A stretch of 64,000 bases of DNA, from assembly GCA_949840955.1 (NCBI GenBank), contig CATKXV010000010.1, positions 16,035 through 80,034 on the forward strand. The letters run 5' to 3'. This document shows, piece after piece, positions 15,510-24,125 of this stretch (positions are counted from its first letter, which is position 1; the number at the start of each line of letters is the position of its first letter). A program made the translations under genes and the position numbers. The stretch is from an uncultured Anaeroplasmataceae bacterium. Lineage in GTDB: Bacteria; Bacillota_I; Bacilli_A; Acholeplasmatales; Anaeroplasmataceae. The notes under the pieces are model-generated. The model worked only from the letters and a program-made list of their open reading frames with translations. It made no database searches and was not told the origin of the DNA.

Positions 15510-17275
15510 GATTGACTCTCTTCCTTTTTAAAATATTCATAAATCGTTTTTGCTAGAGCTTCAGGCATTCCTGAGGTCTTTAGTTCCTCTATAGAGGCTT
15601 CCTTAATATGGTCTATACTGACAAAATAGGTTAATAGCTGTTCCTTTCTCTTTGGACCTAAGCCGGGAATTGGATCAAGCAAAGAAGAGAAAAGTCCCTT
15701 AGCCTTATTGCTTCTAAAAAAACTAATTGCGAAATCATGAACTCGCTGAGATATATCAGCCAAAAGTAAATAAATAGAGGAATTTTTGTCTAAGGAAATT
15801 AATGCTTCCTCAAAGAAGATTTTTGAAGCCTTATGGCGATCATTTTTCTGTATTCCCATGACAGGAATATCAATATTAAGACCTTCAAGTACCTCTTTGG
15901 CAGCATGGACCTGAATTTCTCCACCATCCATTACAATTAAATCTGGGAATACTCCCTCCTCCATAAGCAAACGAAAGTATCTACGATAGATGACCTCCTT
16001 CATAGATTCATAATCATTTGCACCAACAACCGTTTTAATATGATATTTTCGAAACTCCTTAGGGGCAGGCTTACCATTGATATAGCATACCATTGCAGAA
16101 ACAGGATACTCTCCATATAAATTGGAATTATCAAAGGCTTCAATTCTTTTTGGAGTTGGTATACCTAAAAGATTTCCTAATTCCTCTATGGTTTCTAATT
16201 TTTTTAATACTTGATTTCTATAAATGTTTCTCTTATTTTCCAAATTGAATTTTGCATTATCATTTGCCATATCCAAAATTTCTTTTTTCTTGCCTAGCTT
16301 GGCCTCATAAATCTGTATCCCTAGAGCCTCAGCAAGCAGGGTGGCATCAAAGGCCTTAAAGCAGATTTCCTTAGGCTTAGAATTCACCTCATAAAATTGC
16401 AAAAGATAGTTGATGGTTTCATCCTCTAAGCTATCATATTTATTGATAATCGTTTGATGATTCTGGACAATATTTCCATTACGAGTAATAAGAATATCGA
16501 TGGAAATATCATCCTCATCCTGATATATTCCGATATAATCCCTACTCGTCAAATCATTGATAGAAATCTTCTGCTTAGCTATGGTATCCTCAATTGCTAA
16601 TTTCAAATCACGATACTCTTTGGCCTTTTCAAATTCAAGCTTTGAAGAGGCCTCTAGCATTCGCTTGGTAATATCCTCTAATACCTCCTTAGCATCTCCA
16701 TTTAAAAAGCTCGTCACCTTAGCCCTATGTACAGTATAATCCATGGATTCCTTATGGATACAAGGTCCCAAGCATTGATGAAGATGATAGTAAAGGCATT
16801 CCTTTTTTGGAAGGGTATGACATTTTCTAAAGGGATAAATCTGATTTAATACATCAATGGTTGTCCTTGCAGCTCTAACGTTCGGATAGGGTCCAAAATA
16901 TCGAGCAAAGCTTTTCTTTCTTTGATTTCTTGTTACAATCAGTCTTGGATGCTCCTCATTTGTAAGAGCTATATAAGGGTAGGTTTTATCATCCTTTAGC
17001 ATAATATTATACTTCGGATCATATTCCTTAATCATGTTAATTTCTAATACAAATGCCTCTAGTTCGCTTGCTGTAATCACATAAGAAAAATCAGCAATTT
17101 CACTAACCAAGCGTGTTGTCTTTGCGTTATGGACTCCATGAAAATAGCTTCGAACTCTATTTTTAAGATTTTTAGCCTTACCCACATAAATAATTTCATT
17201 ATTCTTATCTCGCATCTGGTAGCAGCCTGGACGATCAGGTAAAAGCTTTAGCTTTTCTTCTATAATCGCTATCAT
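15506..17275 (-). CDS. uvrC: Excinuclease ABC subunit C
   Basis: A 589-residue UvrC of normal length: GIY-YIG nuclease at about 10-90 (RPGCYQM, then IYVGKAKNLKNRVRSYF), a UVR motif near 200-235 that binds UvrB, the RNase H-like endonuclease (RIEAFDNSNLYG, DLIVMDGGEIQV), and a C-terminal helix-hairpin-helix region (DPIPGLGPKRKEQLL). It makes both incisions around bulky lesions in nucleotide excision repair. ATG 17275 directly abuts the stop of the upstream gene, and the CotH-like gene overlaps its end by 4 bp. Confidence 0.97.
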   Translation of the reverse strand: MIAIIEEKLKLLPDRPGCYQMRDKNNEIIYVGKAKNLKNRVRSYFHGVHNAKTTRLVSEIADFSYVITASELEAFVLEINMIKEYDPKYNIMLKDDKTYPYIALTNEEHPRLIVTRNQRKKSFARYFGPYPNVRAARTTIDVLNQIYPFRKCHTLPKKECLYYHLHQCLGPCIHKESMDYTVHRAKVTSFLNGDAKEVLEDITKRMLEASSKLEFEKAKEYRDLKLAIEDTIAKQKISINDLTSRDYIGIYQDEDDISIDILITRNGNIVQNHQTIINKYDSLEDETINYLLQFYEVNSKPKEICFKAFDATLLAEALGIQIYEAKLGKKKEILDMANDNAKFNLENKRNIYRNQVLKKLETIEELGNLLGIPTPKRIEAFDNSNLYGEYPVSAMVCYINGKPAPKEFRKYHIKTVVGANDYESMKEVIYRRYFRLLMEEGVFPDLIVMDGGEIQVHAAKEVLEGLNIDIPVMGIQKNDRHKASKIFFEEALISLDKNSSIYLLLADISQRVHDFAISFFRSNKAKGLFSSLLDPIPGLGPKRKEQLLTYFVSIDHIKEASIEELKTSGMPEALAKTIYEYFKKEESQS

Positions 17276-18031
17276 TTATTCATCATCCTTATTATTCAAA
17301 TGCTTGGCTATAAATTCCGTTATACTCAACCGCTTTTTTCCTTTTCCAACCTTACGCAAAGATAAATTAGGATATTTTGCAATAAATTCCTTTAATTTTA
17401 AAGCTATTGTCGTATTATTCAAATACTCCTTCGTCTCATTTAGCTTTTCTTGAGCTGATTGCTTAATTTCCTTTAAACGATCTCCTGCCTCTTCGGTAAG
17501 ATGATTTATCTTGGCAACAACCTTAGCTATATTTATATTCTTAATTGTAGAGAAAATCGTATCTATACTTATGCCGATTCCCAAAATGATATCTATAATT
17601 CGGATGGATAAGCCCCCCATCATTTCCACCATTTTGGATATGAGTGGGTGAATTCCATAAATAACAAGCATGACTAAGCCTCCAAAAAGTAAGGAATTTA
17701 ATAGGCATACACGTCCATTGATATTGCATTTTCTCTTAGAGTAATCCCACCAGCGCATATGAAAAATAAGCTCCATTACATAGCTTGTCAAATATTCTAG
17801 GGTTGAGGTTAAAAGAATCCCTAATAAAAATACCAAATACCACATTTTAGAAATTGGGAGCATAGCTAAAAGAATAATGACTGCCCCAAATCCATAAATT
17901 GGACAGATGGGCATATATAAATACCCACGATTGACAAGTTTCCTTTGACCGATAGAACAATAGACAACCTCACAAAGATAGCCTAAAAAGGCATAAACAA
18001 AAAAACAAAAAACATATTTTTCAAAATCCAT
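17276..18031 (-). CDS. Putative ABC-transporter type IV membrane protein (CmpB-like)
   Basis: A 251-residue protein with five or six helices in the first 160 residues and a charged cytoplasmic tail. FLGYLCEVVYCSI, NRGYLYMPICPIYGFGA and a WWDYS-x-x-x-x-N-x-x-GR-x-CL block are the marks of the PF06541 family annotated as putative ABC-transporter type IV; the actual function is unknown. ATG 18031 follows AAGGGGTG by 6 nt and is preferred to the GTG that overlaps that site. uvrC begins immediately after it. Confidence 0.8.
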   Translation of the reverse strand: MDFEKYVFCFFVYAFLGYLCEVVYCSIGQRKLVNRGYLYMPICPIYGFGAVIILLAMLPISKMWYLVFLLGILLTSTLEYLTSYVMELIFHMRWWDYSKRKCNINGRVCLLNSLLFGGLVMLVIYGIHPLISKMVEMMGGLSIRIIDIILGIGISIDTIFSTIKNINIAKVVAKINHLTEEAGDRLKEIKQSAQEKLNETKEYLNNTTIALKLKEFIAKYPNLSLRKVGKGKKRLSITEFIAKHLNNKDDE

Positions 18032-18049
18032 AACGACCACCCCTTAAAG

Positions 18050-18092
18050 AGAAAAATGTGGCTAATAGCTTTAGCTAAAACTATTAACCACA
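18050..18092 (-). terminator. Rho-independent terminator after rpoZ
   Basis: On the minus strand TGTGGTTAATAG pairs with CTATTAGCCACA (one G-U), with a 12-nt loop, followed by TTTTTCTCTTT. It begins 6 bp after the rpoZ stop. Confidence 0.88.
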
Positions 18093-18097
18093 GTATA

Positions 18098-18319
18098 TTA
18101 CTTAAATGTCATCTTAGTTTTGCCAACTAAAATTTCTTCTAATGCCTGCCCAACAGGCTTAACGCACATACCATCCTCATAGGAAGTATAATCCTCTTCC
18201 TCAATAATCTTGGCTCTTTTAGCTGCTGCATAGGCTAATTTATATTTTGAATCAATTTTATCCAGTAATGCATCTACAGAAGGATAACGCATACCATCAT
18301 AATTCTTTCTATTTGACAT
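18098..18319 (-). CDS. rpoZ: RNA polymerase omega subunit
   Basis: A 73-residue omega subunit starting at ATG 18319, 7 nt after AAAGGAAG; the frame extends further upstream without a ribosome binding site. MRYPSVDALLDKIDSKYKL and the AYAAAKRAK-x-I helix are typical. Omega stabilises the beta-prime subunit and core assembly. It lies 64 bp downstream of gmk, the usual Firmicute arrangement. Confidence 0.93.
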   Translation of the reverse strand: MSNRKNYDGMRYPSVDALLDKIDSKYKLAYAAAKRAKIIEEEDYTSYEDGMCVKPVGQALEEILVGKTKMTFK

Positions 18320-18383
18320 CTTTTTTCTTCCTTTCAAACTACTTTTAATTATAACATATTTATGAAAAAAATAAAGAAAATAT

Positions 18384-19004
18384 TTAATTTTCATCGATTA
18401 ATTCCATATATTTGTGTATGGATCGCTCTGTTTTTGCATGTTCAGCACGAATGATGGCCATAATACGATCTGCCGCATTGTGAACCTCATCATTAACAAC
18501 AATATAATCATAGCGATGAGCCAGCTTAAATTCACGATTTGCCTTAGCAATTCGCTCCGTAATAATCTCCTCTGATTCTGTTCCACGTCTTCTGAGTCGA
18601 TCATATAATGCAGATTTTCCAGGTGGAACAATAAATATCATTACACAATCTGGCATCTTCTTTTTAACCTGCTGAGCTCCATCAACCTCAATCTCTAAAA
18701 CAACCTCATTCCCTAAATCTAGCTGTTCATTTACCTTATCTAGAGGTGTTCCATAATAATTTCCAACAAATTCAGCTGTTTCTAAAAATTTTCCAGTTTT
18801 TTTTCTTTTCAAAAATTCTTCCTTTGATACAAAGTAGTAATCTACCCCATCAATCTCTCCTGGTCTTTTTGGACGTGTCGTCATAGACACGCTATATACC
18901 AAATTATTATTAGGCATATCAAAAAGGGCCTTACGAACTGTTCCTTTGCCCACACCAGAAGGGCCTGATATTACAACAAGTAAACCACGGTCATTTAATT
19001 TCAT
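18384..19004 (-). CDS. gmk: Guanylate kinase
   Basis: A 206-residue guanylate kinase. P-loop SGPSGVGKGT at residues 14-23, the GMP-binding TTRPKRPGEIDGVDYYFVS segment, and the lid region RLRRRGTE are all present. It phosphorylates GMP to GDP with ATP. ATG 19004 follows GGGAAGG. It heads the gmk-rpoZ unit. Confidence 0.97.
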   Translation of the reverse strand: MKLNDRGLLVVISGPSGVGKGTVRKALFDMPNNNLVYSVSMTTRPKRPGEIDGVDYYFVSKEEFLKRKKTGKFLETAEFVGNYYGTPLDKVNEQLDLGNEVVLEIEVDGAQQVKKKMPDCVMIFIVPPGKSALYDRLRRRGTESEEIITERIAKANREFKLAHRYDYIVVNDEVHNAADRIMAIIRAEHAKTERSIHKYMELIDEN

Positions 19005-19070
19005 ACCATACTACCTTCCCTTTTATTCATTTTAACACTAACAAAGAAAGAAAACAAGGAAAAAGCGTTT

Positions 19071-19454
19071 TTATAAGAATTCTATGTCGTTTTCTAACAT
19101 ATACACACTTTCAATCCATGCATCAAAAGCACCGATATCTAAATCATTCAAAAAAAACCGATATTCCATAACAACAACGCCTTCTTCATTTATAAATGCC
19201 TTGAAAAATTTTGATTTTTGATTGAATTCATTCAGAAATTCATAATTAAAGTTCTTTAAACTATGCTTTGATATGTTTATATCTACACTACAAAGAGATG
19301 GATTTATTGTAAGGTAGGGATATAAAATATATCCCTTTTCTTTAAAATAAAATTCTAGCTCAATCATAGAATCATCTTTTATTTTATATGGGATATGCTT
19401 ATTTTCAAAATAGCTACCGATTTTTGCCAAGATTTTCTTTTTACTCCAAGCCAT
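19071..19454 (-). CDS. Hypothetical protein, possibly YbjN-like fold
   Basis: A 127-residue acidic/aromatic protein that I do not recognise with certainty. The pattern of alternating strands and helices (IGSYFENKHIPYKI, ELEFYFKEKGYILYPYLTI, VVVMEYRFFLNDLD) ending in a helix recalls YbjN/SRPBCC-unrelated small regulators with a secretion-chaperone-like fold. No catalytic motif is visible. It lies alone between divergent rqcH and the gmk unit. Confidence 0.6.
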   Translation of the reverse strand: MAWSKKKILAKIGSYFENKHIPYKIKDDSMIELEFYFKEKGYILYPYLTINPSLCSVDINISKHSLKNFNYEFLNEFNQKSKFFKAFINEEGVVVMEYRFFLNDLDIGAFDAWIESVYMLENDIEFL

Positions 19455-19550
19455 AAATATCAGCTCCTTTTTTACATTTTATCATATTTTTTATAGAAAA
19501 ACCATATGTATAATTTATATTTTATGATATACTTTAAAGTGGTGATAAAA

Positions 19551-21185
19551 ATGAGCTTTGATGGTGTTTTTTTACATAAACTCCTAGGGGAATTGAATTC
19601 AATAAAAACGGGTCGCATAACCAAAATCATGGAATCAGGAGATACAGATTTTATCTTTACTATAAGGGCAGATAAAACCAATTATCATCTTCTCTTCAGC
19701 TTTTCTTGTGATTTTGCAAGAATTCACTTTACAACAAAGCGGTATGATTTTCCTTCAAATCCCAAAAGCCTTACCATGTTTTTAAGAAAGCATATAGAAG
19801 GGTATTTTATAGAGGATATATATCAATATAATAATGATCGTATTTTAGTGTTTAAGCTTACTGGATATAACGAATTAAGGGATTATACCCAAAAATATTT
19901 AATTTGTGAGTTTATGGGGCGGTATTCCAATATGCTATTAACAGATGAGAATTACCGTATCTTAGAGGTTTTAAAGCATGCCGGTGTATCTGAATTCGGA
20001 AGAACGATGCTGCCAAATGCAACATATGTATTCCCTACTACAACGAAAATGAATCCCTTTAAGCTTACCCTAGAGGAGCTAGAGGCTTTACAAATATCCT
20101 CTCCAAAGGAATTATGCATAAAACTTGAAGGCATTTCAATGAATCTTGCAAGCTATGTCTATACAAAGGAAAGGGCTATTCCCTTTTTCTATGAGCTATT
20201 GCATAAGGAGATAGAGCCCTGTATCTATAAACAGGCAAACGAAAAAAAAGAGTATTATTATATCCCCTTAGGTGAAAAGGTTTATTCCTTTTCTTCCTGC
20301 TCAGCTATGCTAGATGCCTATTATTATGATATGGATAACCAAGCAAAAATCAAGGCCAAAACAAATGATTTAGAGCGCGTTATTGAAAGACAAATTATAA
20401 AAAATGAAAAAAAATTAAAAAAATTAGAGCTAGAAGCTATAGATGCTTCTTCTGCAATGGATTATAAGATTAAAGGTGATTTATTATTAAGCTATCCTCA
20501 TTTGAAATCTAAGGAACAAAGGGTTGAGGTTTACGACTATTATAATCAAAAAAATATTATGATTGAGCTCGATCCAAAGTATGATATAATTACCAATAGT
20601 CAAAGGTATTATAAGAAATATCAAAAAATGAAAACTGCGGTTCACTATATCCAAGACCAAATGAATTTTGCAAGAAATGAAATTGAATATTTTAAAATTC
20701 TTTCTGAGCAATTAAAATGTGCAAGCATTCATGATGCTGTAGAAATTCAACAGGAATTAATAGAAAATCATTATATATTTAAAGAGGAAGGAAAAGCCAA
20801 GCGAAAGGCTAAGCCGAATTATCTAACCTACCTAATCGAGGATACAGAAATCTTTGTAGGAAAAAACAATTTACAGAATGAATATTTAACCCATAAGCTT
20901 GCAAGGGGAACTGATTTTTGGTTTCATGTTCAAAATGCAAGTGGAAGTCATGTTATCGTAGCAACAAACGAGCTGACTGAGGAATTATGTAGAAGTGCTG
21001 CAATGCTTGCTGCCTCCTATTCTTCTTTGAAAAATTCTTCTTCTATTCCTGTAGATTATACACAGGTAAAAAACATAAAAAAAATTCCAGGAAAAAGAAA
21101 TTGCTTTGTTACCTATACGAAGCAAAAAACAATTTATATTGACATTGATCCAAATAAAGTGGAAGGGATGAAGCTCAAAAAATGA
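19551..21185 (+). CDS. rqcH: Ribosome rescue factor RqcH (NFACT family)
   Basis: A 544-residue NFACT protein (RqcH/Rqc2, formerly FbpA). ATG 19551 is chosen because GGTGAT precedes it and because MSFDGVFLHKLLGEL is the standard N-terminus. NFACT-N occupies about 1-200, a coiled-coil region follows near 275-400 (NDLERVIERQIIKNEKKLKK), and the C-terminal NFACT-R domain has GTDFWFHVQNASGSHVIV. RqcH binds split 50S subunits with stuck peptidyl-tRNA and adds C-terminal alanine tails. Its stop overlaps the following methyltransferase start by 4 bp. Confidence 0.95.
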   Translation: MSFDGVFLHKLLGELNSIKTGRITKIMESGDTDFIFTIRADKTNYHLLFSFSCDFARIHFTTKRYDFPSNPKSLTMFLRKHIEGYFIEDIYQYNNDRILVFKLTGYNELRDYTQKYLICEFMGRYSNMLLTDENYRILEVLKHAGVSEFGRTMLPNATYVFPTTTKMNPFKLTLEELEALQISSPKELCIKLEGISMNLASYVYTKERAIPFFYELLHKEIEPCIYKQANEKKEYYYIPLGEKVYSFSSCSAMLDAYYYDMDNQAKIKAKTNDLERVIERQIIKNEKKLKKLELEAIDASSAMDYKIKGDLLLSYPHLKSKEQRVEVYDYYNQKNIMIELDPKYDIITNSQRYYKKYQKMKTAVHYIQDQMNFARNEIEYFKILSEQLKCASIHDAVEIQQELIENHYIFKEEGKAKRKAKPNYLTYLIEDTEIFVGKNNLQNEYLTHKLARGTDFWFHVQNASGSHVIVATNELTEELCRSAAMLAASYSSLKNSSSIPVDYTQVKNIKKIPGKRNCFVTYTKQKTIYIDIDPNKVEGMKLKK

Positions 21186-21880
21186 ATGAATATAAATATT
21201 TTGCTTATTTTTATGATGATATATTTTCTGAGGTTTGCTATAGGGACTGGTATGATTTTGTTCTGCCCTATTTAAAGGATACCTCCACAATTCTAGATTT
21301 AGCCTGTGGAAGTGGGACATTAGCAATTCTACTTAAGCTAAAGGGCTATGAGGTGGAGGGATTAGATCTATCTTCCTCTATCCTAGAGCTAGCAAGAAAA
21401 AAGGCCAAAATGCACCATGTAGCCATTCCCTTTTATACAGCAGATATGACAAATTTCTCGTTGAATAAAACGTATGATGTGATAACTTGCTTCTTTGACT
21501 CTGTAAATTTTTTAAAAACAGAAAAAGAAATAAAAGACCTGTTTTCCTGTGTCTATCAGCATTTATCCACCAATGGACTTTTTATAATGGATTGCTTTTC
21601 TAAGCAAATGATGAAGGATTATCGTCACAATAAGAAAAAGTTCCGTACAAAAACACATGCTCTTCTTTGGAAAACAAAGCAGATAGATTCTTCGACTCTA
21701 AAGCATACCATTCGAATGAAAGAGGGAAAGGAAACATATATAGAAAGCTATTTTGAATACTATCATGATATAAAAGCCTTCCAGCCTGATGGATTTGAAG
21801 TCATTAAAATATGTGGTGACTTTGAGGATACCCTGCAGCCTAAGGATTCTAGAATTCTTATGATATTAAAAAAACTATGA
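21182..21880 (+). CDS. Class I SAM-dependent methyltransferase
   Basis: A 232-residue methyltransferase with motif I LDLACGSGT (about 38-46), acidic motif II residue in VEGLDLS, and a later FDSVNFL segment replacing motif IV. The YFAYFYDDIF start is common among small YqeM/Tam-like methyltransferases of Bacilli. The substrate is unknown. It is translationally coupled to rqcH (ATGA), and its stop codon lies within the terminator stem. Confidence 0.85.
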   Translation: MNEYKYFAYFYDDIFSEVCYRDWYDFVLPYLKDTSTILDLACGSGTLAILLKLKGYEVEGLDLSSSILELARKKAKMHHVAIPFYTADMTNFSLNKTYDVITCFFDSVNFLKTEKEIKDLFSCVYQHLSTNGLFIMDCFSKQMMKDYRHNKKKFRTKTHALLWKTKQIDSSTLKHTIRMKEGKETYIESYFEYYHDIKAFQPDGFEVIKICGDFEDTLQPKDSRILMILKKL

Positions 21881-21906
21881 GATTTGAACTCTCATAGTTT
21901 TTTTAT
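21868..21906. terminator. Bidirectional rho-independent terminator
   Basis: AAAACTATGAGA (21871-21882) pairs with TCTCATAGTTTT (21890-21901) with a 7-nt loop; T7 follows on the plus strand and an A-run precedes. It serves the convergent rqcH-methyltransferase unit and the aminopeptidase gene. Confidence 0.9.
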
Positions 21907-21915
21907 TCTTATAAC

Positions 21916-23202
21916 TTAAAAGGAAATTTCATCCTCTTCTAGCTCTAAAATATCTGTACTAAAGTATTCCTTGATGCACTGGATAAAATAAGCTAAATCC
22001 TTTGAACCAGCTGTTTCATAGGCAGAATGCATCGCAAGCTGAGCTAGTCCAATATCAACAGAGGGAATAGAAACTTGAGCAAGAGAAATAGCTCCTAGGG
22101 TTGATCCCCCTCGAATGTCACTCCGATTTGTAGTAAATTGTACAGGTACTCCTGCCCTCTTGCAAATTGCTTGGAATACTGCACTAGAATAAGCACTTGT
22201 CGTATATGCCCCATTCGCAGCATTTTTTATTACAATCCCTTCATTTAAAAAGCAAGGATTGGTTTTATCATATTTTTCAGGATAATTGGGATGATATCCC
22301 TGGGCATTATCAGCAGATATAAAGAAAGAATTTCCTAAAAGCATCATATGCTCTTCTTCTGTTTGATTCAATGCAATACTTATCCTTTTTAATACATGAG
22401 CTAAAAAGGTGGAAGCTGCTCCCTGTAGGGTTTGAGAACCAATTTCTTCATTATCAAATAAGGCACAAACATTAATTTTTTTTGAAGAGGCTGAGTCCAA
22501 CAAACCACAAATAAGTCCATAGGAGCATTCCAAATTATCTAACTGAGGCGCCATTAGAAATTCATTTTTAACACCCACAAGGCATCCTCGATCTAGATTG
22601 GTTAAATATAAATCACTACTTACAATTTGTGAAGAGAATATCCCTAATTTTTGAGCAATGACCTCATATAAAGAGGTATAGTCCTTCGTTGAATAAAGAG
22701 GAAGCATATCCACTTGAGGATTTAATTCAACGCCCTTATTGACGTTTCTATTGTAATGTATTGGAAGATTTGGAATACATACCATAGGTTGATTTAGGTT
22801 AACTAATTTTGCTGTAATTTTGTTATCCTTTGAAACAAATACACGACCAGCAATACCTAAAGGTCGATCCATCCAGGTGGAATAGATTGGGCCACCATAA
22901 ACCTCTGTATTTAGCTTCACGTATTTCCCTTGCTCTAATATAAAATTTGGCTTCAGTTTAAAGGTTGGTGAATCTAAATGGGCAGAGGCAATTTGAAAGC
23001 CAGTAGCTAAATTTGAAGGAATCGTAAATACAATCAAAGAGGACATATTTCTTCCAATAAAATATTTTCCACCTTTTTTCAAATTCCATTTTTCATTATC
23101 TCTTACTTCCTCAAAGCCTTGCTTAAGTAATATCTCCTTTATTTTACTAGCAGCATGAAATGCTGTTGGGGTATCCTTTATAAAATCTAAAAATTTTTTC
23201 AT
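21916..23202 (-). CDS. M18 family aspartyl aminopeptidase
   Basis: A 428-residue M18 metallopeptidase. ATG 23202 has TAGGAG 10 nt upstream. The marks are SAHLDSP (first metal His/Asp), DNEEIGSQT (catalytic and metal Glu residues), SADNAQGYHPNY and the C-terminal MHSAYETAG. The enzyme releases N-terminal acidic or other residues from peptides, probably in the cytoplasm as an oligomer. Its start overlaps the thioesterase stop by 4 bp. Confidence 0.94.
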   Translation of the reverse strand: MKKFLDFIKDTPTAFHAASKIKEILLKQGFEEVRDNEKWNLKKGGKYFIGRNMSSLIVFTIPSNLATGFQIASAHLDSPTFKLKPNFILEQGKYVKLNTEVYGGPIYSTWMDRPLGIAGRVFVSKDNKITAKLVNLNQPMVCIPNLPIHYNRNVNKGVELNPQVDMLPLYSTKDYTSLYEVIAQKLGIFSSQIVSSDLYLTNLDRGCLVGVKNEFLMAPQLDNLECSYGLICGLLDSASSKKINVCALFDNEEIGSQTLQGAASTFLAHVLKRISIALNQTEEEHMMLLGNSFFISADNAQGYHPNYPEKYDKTNPCFLNEGIVIKNAANGAYTTSAYSSAVFQAICKRAGVPVQFTTNRSDIRGGSTLGAISLAQVSIPSVDIGLAQLAMHSAYETAGSKDLAYFIQCIKEYFSTDILELEEDEISF

Positions 23203-23933
23203 ATTTGTTCTTCTCCTATAATGCATTCAAAGCATCGTTCATCCTGTATATATCCAATAAAGGCCAGCTTATCATCAATAGAATAATATCCAATTTGAAT
23301 TTTATCCTTATACTTTGCTTCCTTAAGATAACTAATTTCAACCGTTTTAATATAAACCCTACTTTCAAAGGTATGGAATCTATCCTCTATAATATGCAAA
23401 TATCTTGAATTATTCATATGTCCATTATGGTCTATATCCTCTAGCTCTACTTCATAGGTAAGATGATTTTGAATTTTTGTTTCATCCAAATTAAGTCTTC
23501 TTTTGCACTTTTCTTCAAAATTCGTAAAGCTTTCATACGTTCCATCAAAGGCAATATCTCTACTTCTTACTAGACCTCTTGTATTCAAATCCATAACTAC
23601 CCAATTGGAAATTCCTTTTACTAATTCCTTTCCAGATTTATCTTTGATGAAATATTCACGTTCAAATTCCAATTTCTGCTTGGGCTTAGGCCATGTGGTT
23701 AAGGAAATAAAATCCAAATAGGGTGGCAAAGCCATTATCTCAAATTTTTGATACAATACAACCCAAGCATAGTTTTTTTCCTTTAAATCCTCATACCCAA
23801 CCTTGAGCTTATCCGCATGAATTCCAGCAATATCCTGAAACATATCTAAAATGGCTGAGGCTCGAATGATATCGTTATGATTTACATCCTTTGTATGAAT
23901 AAAAAAATCCATTGTCAGCTTCATTACTTCCAT
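23199..23933 (-). CDS. Acyl-ACP thioesterase (FatA/FatB-like)
   Basis: A 244-residue double-hotdog thioesterase: IRASAILDMFQDIAG in the first hotdog, W-V-V-x-x-x-x-F-E-I, TWPKPKQKLEFEREY, and VELEDIDHNGHMNNSRYL in the second, with the D/N-x-N-x-H-x-NN catalytic stretch. It hydrolyses acyl-ACP and so ends fatty acid elongation. ATG 23933 is preceded by GGTGATAAAAT. A consensus promoter (24025-24053) lies about 90 bp upstream and a 28-bp palindrome (23991-24018) covers the predicted start of transcription, so it is probably regulated by a lipid- or stress-responsive repressor. Confidence 0.9.
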   Translation of the reverse strand: MEVMKLTMDFFIHTKDVNHNDIIRASAILDMFQDIAGIHADKLKVGYEDLKEKNYAWVVLYQKFEIMALPPYLDFISLTTWPKPKQKLEFEREYFIKDKSGKELVKGISNWVVMDLNTRGLVRSRDIAFDGTYESFTNFEEKCKRRLNLDETKIQNHLTYEVELEDIDHNGHMNNSRYLHIIEDRFHTFESRVYIKTVEISYLKEAKYKDKIQIGYYSIDDKLAFIGYIQDERCFECIIGEEQI

Positions 23934-23990
23934 ATTTTATCACCATTTATCATTATACACGAAAAATATCAAAAATGAAATAAAAAAAAC

Positions 23991-24018
23991 ATCAATAAAG
24001 GACATGTCCTAAATTGAT
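23991..24018. promoter_or_regulatory. 28-bp interrupted palindrome at the thioesterase transcription start
   Basis: ATCAAT-aa-AGGACATGTCCT-aa-ATTGAT is symmetrical, with a perfect 12-bp core. It begins 7 bp downstream of the minus-strand -10 element, so it spans about +1 to +28. On the minus strand it is followed by T8 (23989-23982), so it could also act as a very early terminator/attenuator. An operator for a repressor is the simplest reading. Confidence 0.7.
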
Positions 24019-24024
24019 ATTACT

Positions 24025-24053
24025 ATTATATTCACTTTTAAAAAAAGTGTCAA
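24025..24053 (-). promoter_or_regulatory. Consensus sigma-A promoter of the thioesterase-aminopeptidase unit
   Basis: Minus-strand TTGACA (24053-24048), 17-bp spacer, TATAAT (24030-24025). The spacer itself contains the inverted repeat CACTTTT/AAAAGTG. Confidence 0.88.
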
Positions 24054-24099
24054 TATAAGTTGCTATGAAAACGTAATCATAGATTTTATTGGAAAAATA

Positions 24100-24108
24100 T
24101 GTTACAAT
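24100..24108 (+). promoter_or_regulatory. Extended -10 promoter of hslO
   Basis: TG-T-TACAAT ends 17 bp before ATG 24126. No good -35 hexamer is visible, as is common for extended -10 promoters. Confidence 0.5.
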
Positions 24109-24125
24109 AGGTAAAGGTGATGATC

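Noticed and set aside
23982..24018. The palindrome near 24 kb read only as an ordinary gene-end terminator
   Set aside because: No gene ends there on the minus strand; it lies between divergent promoters and directly downstream of a consensus promoter.
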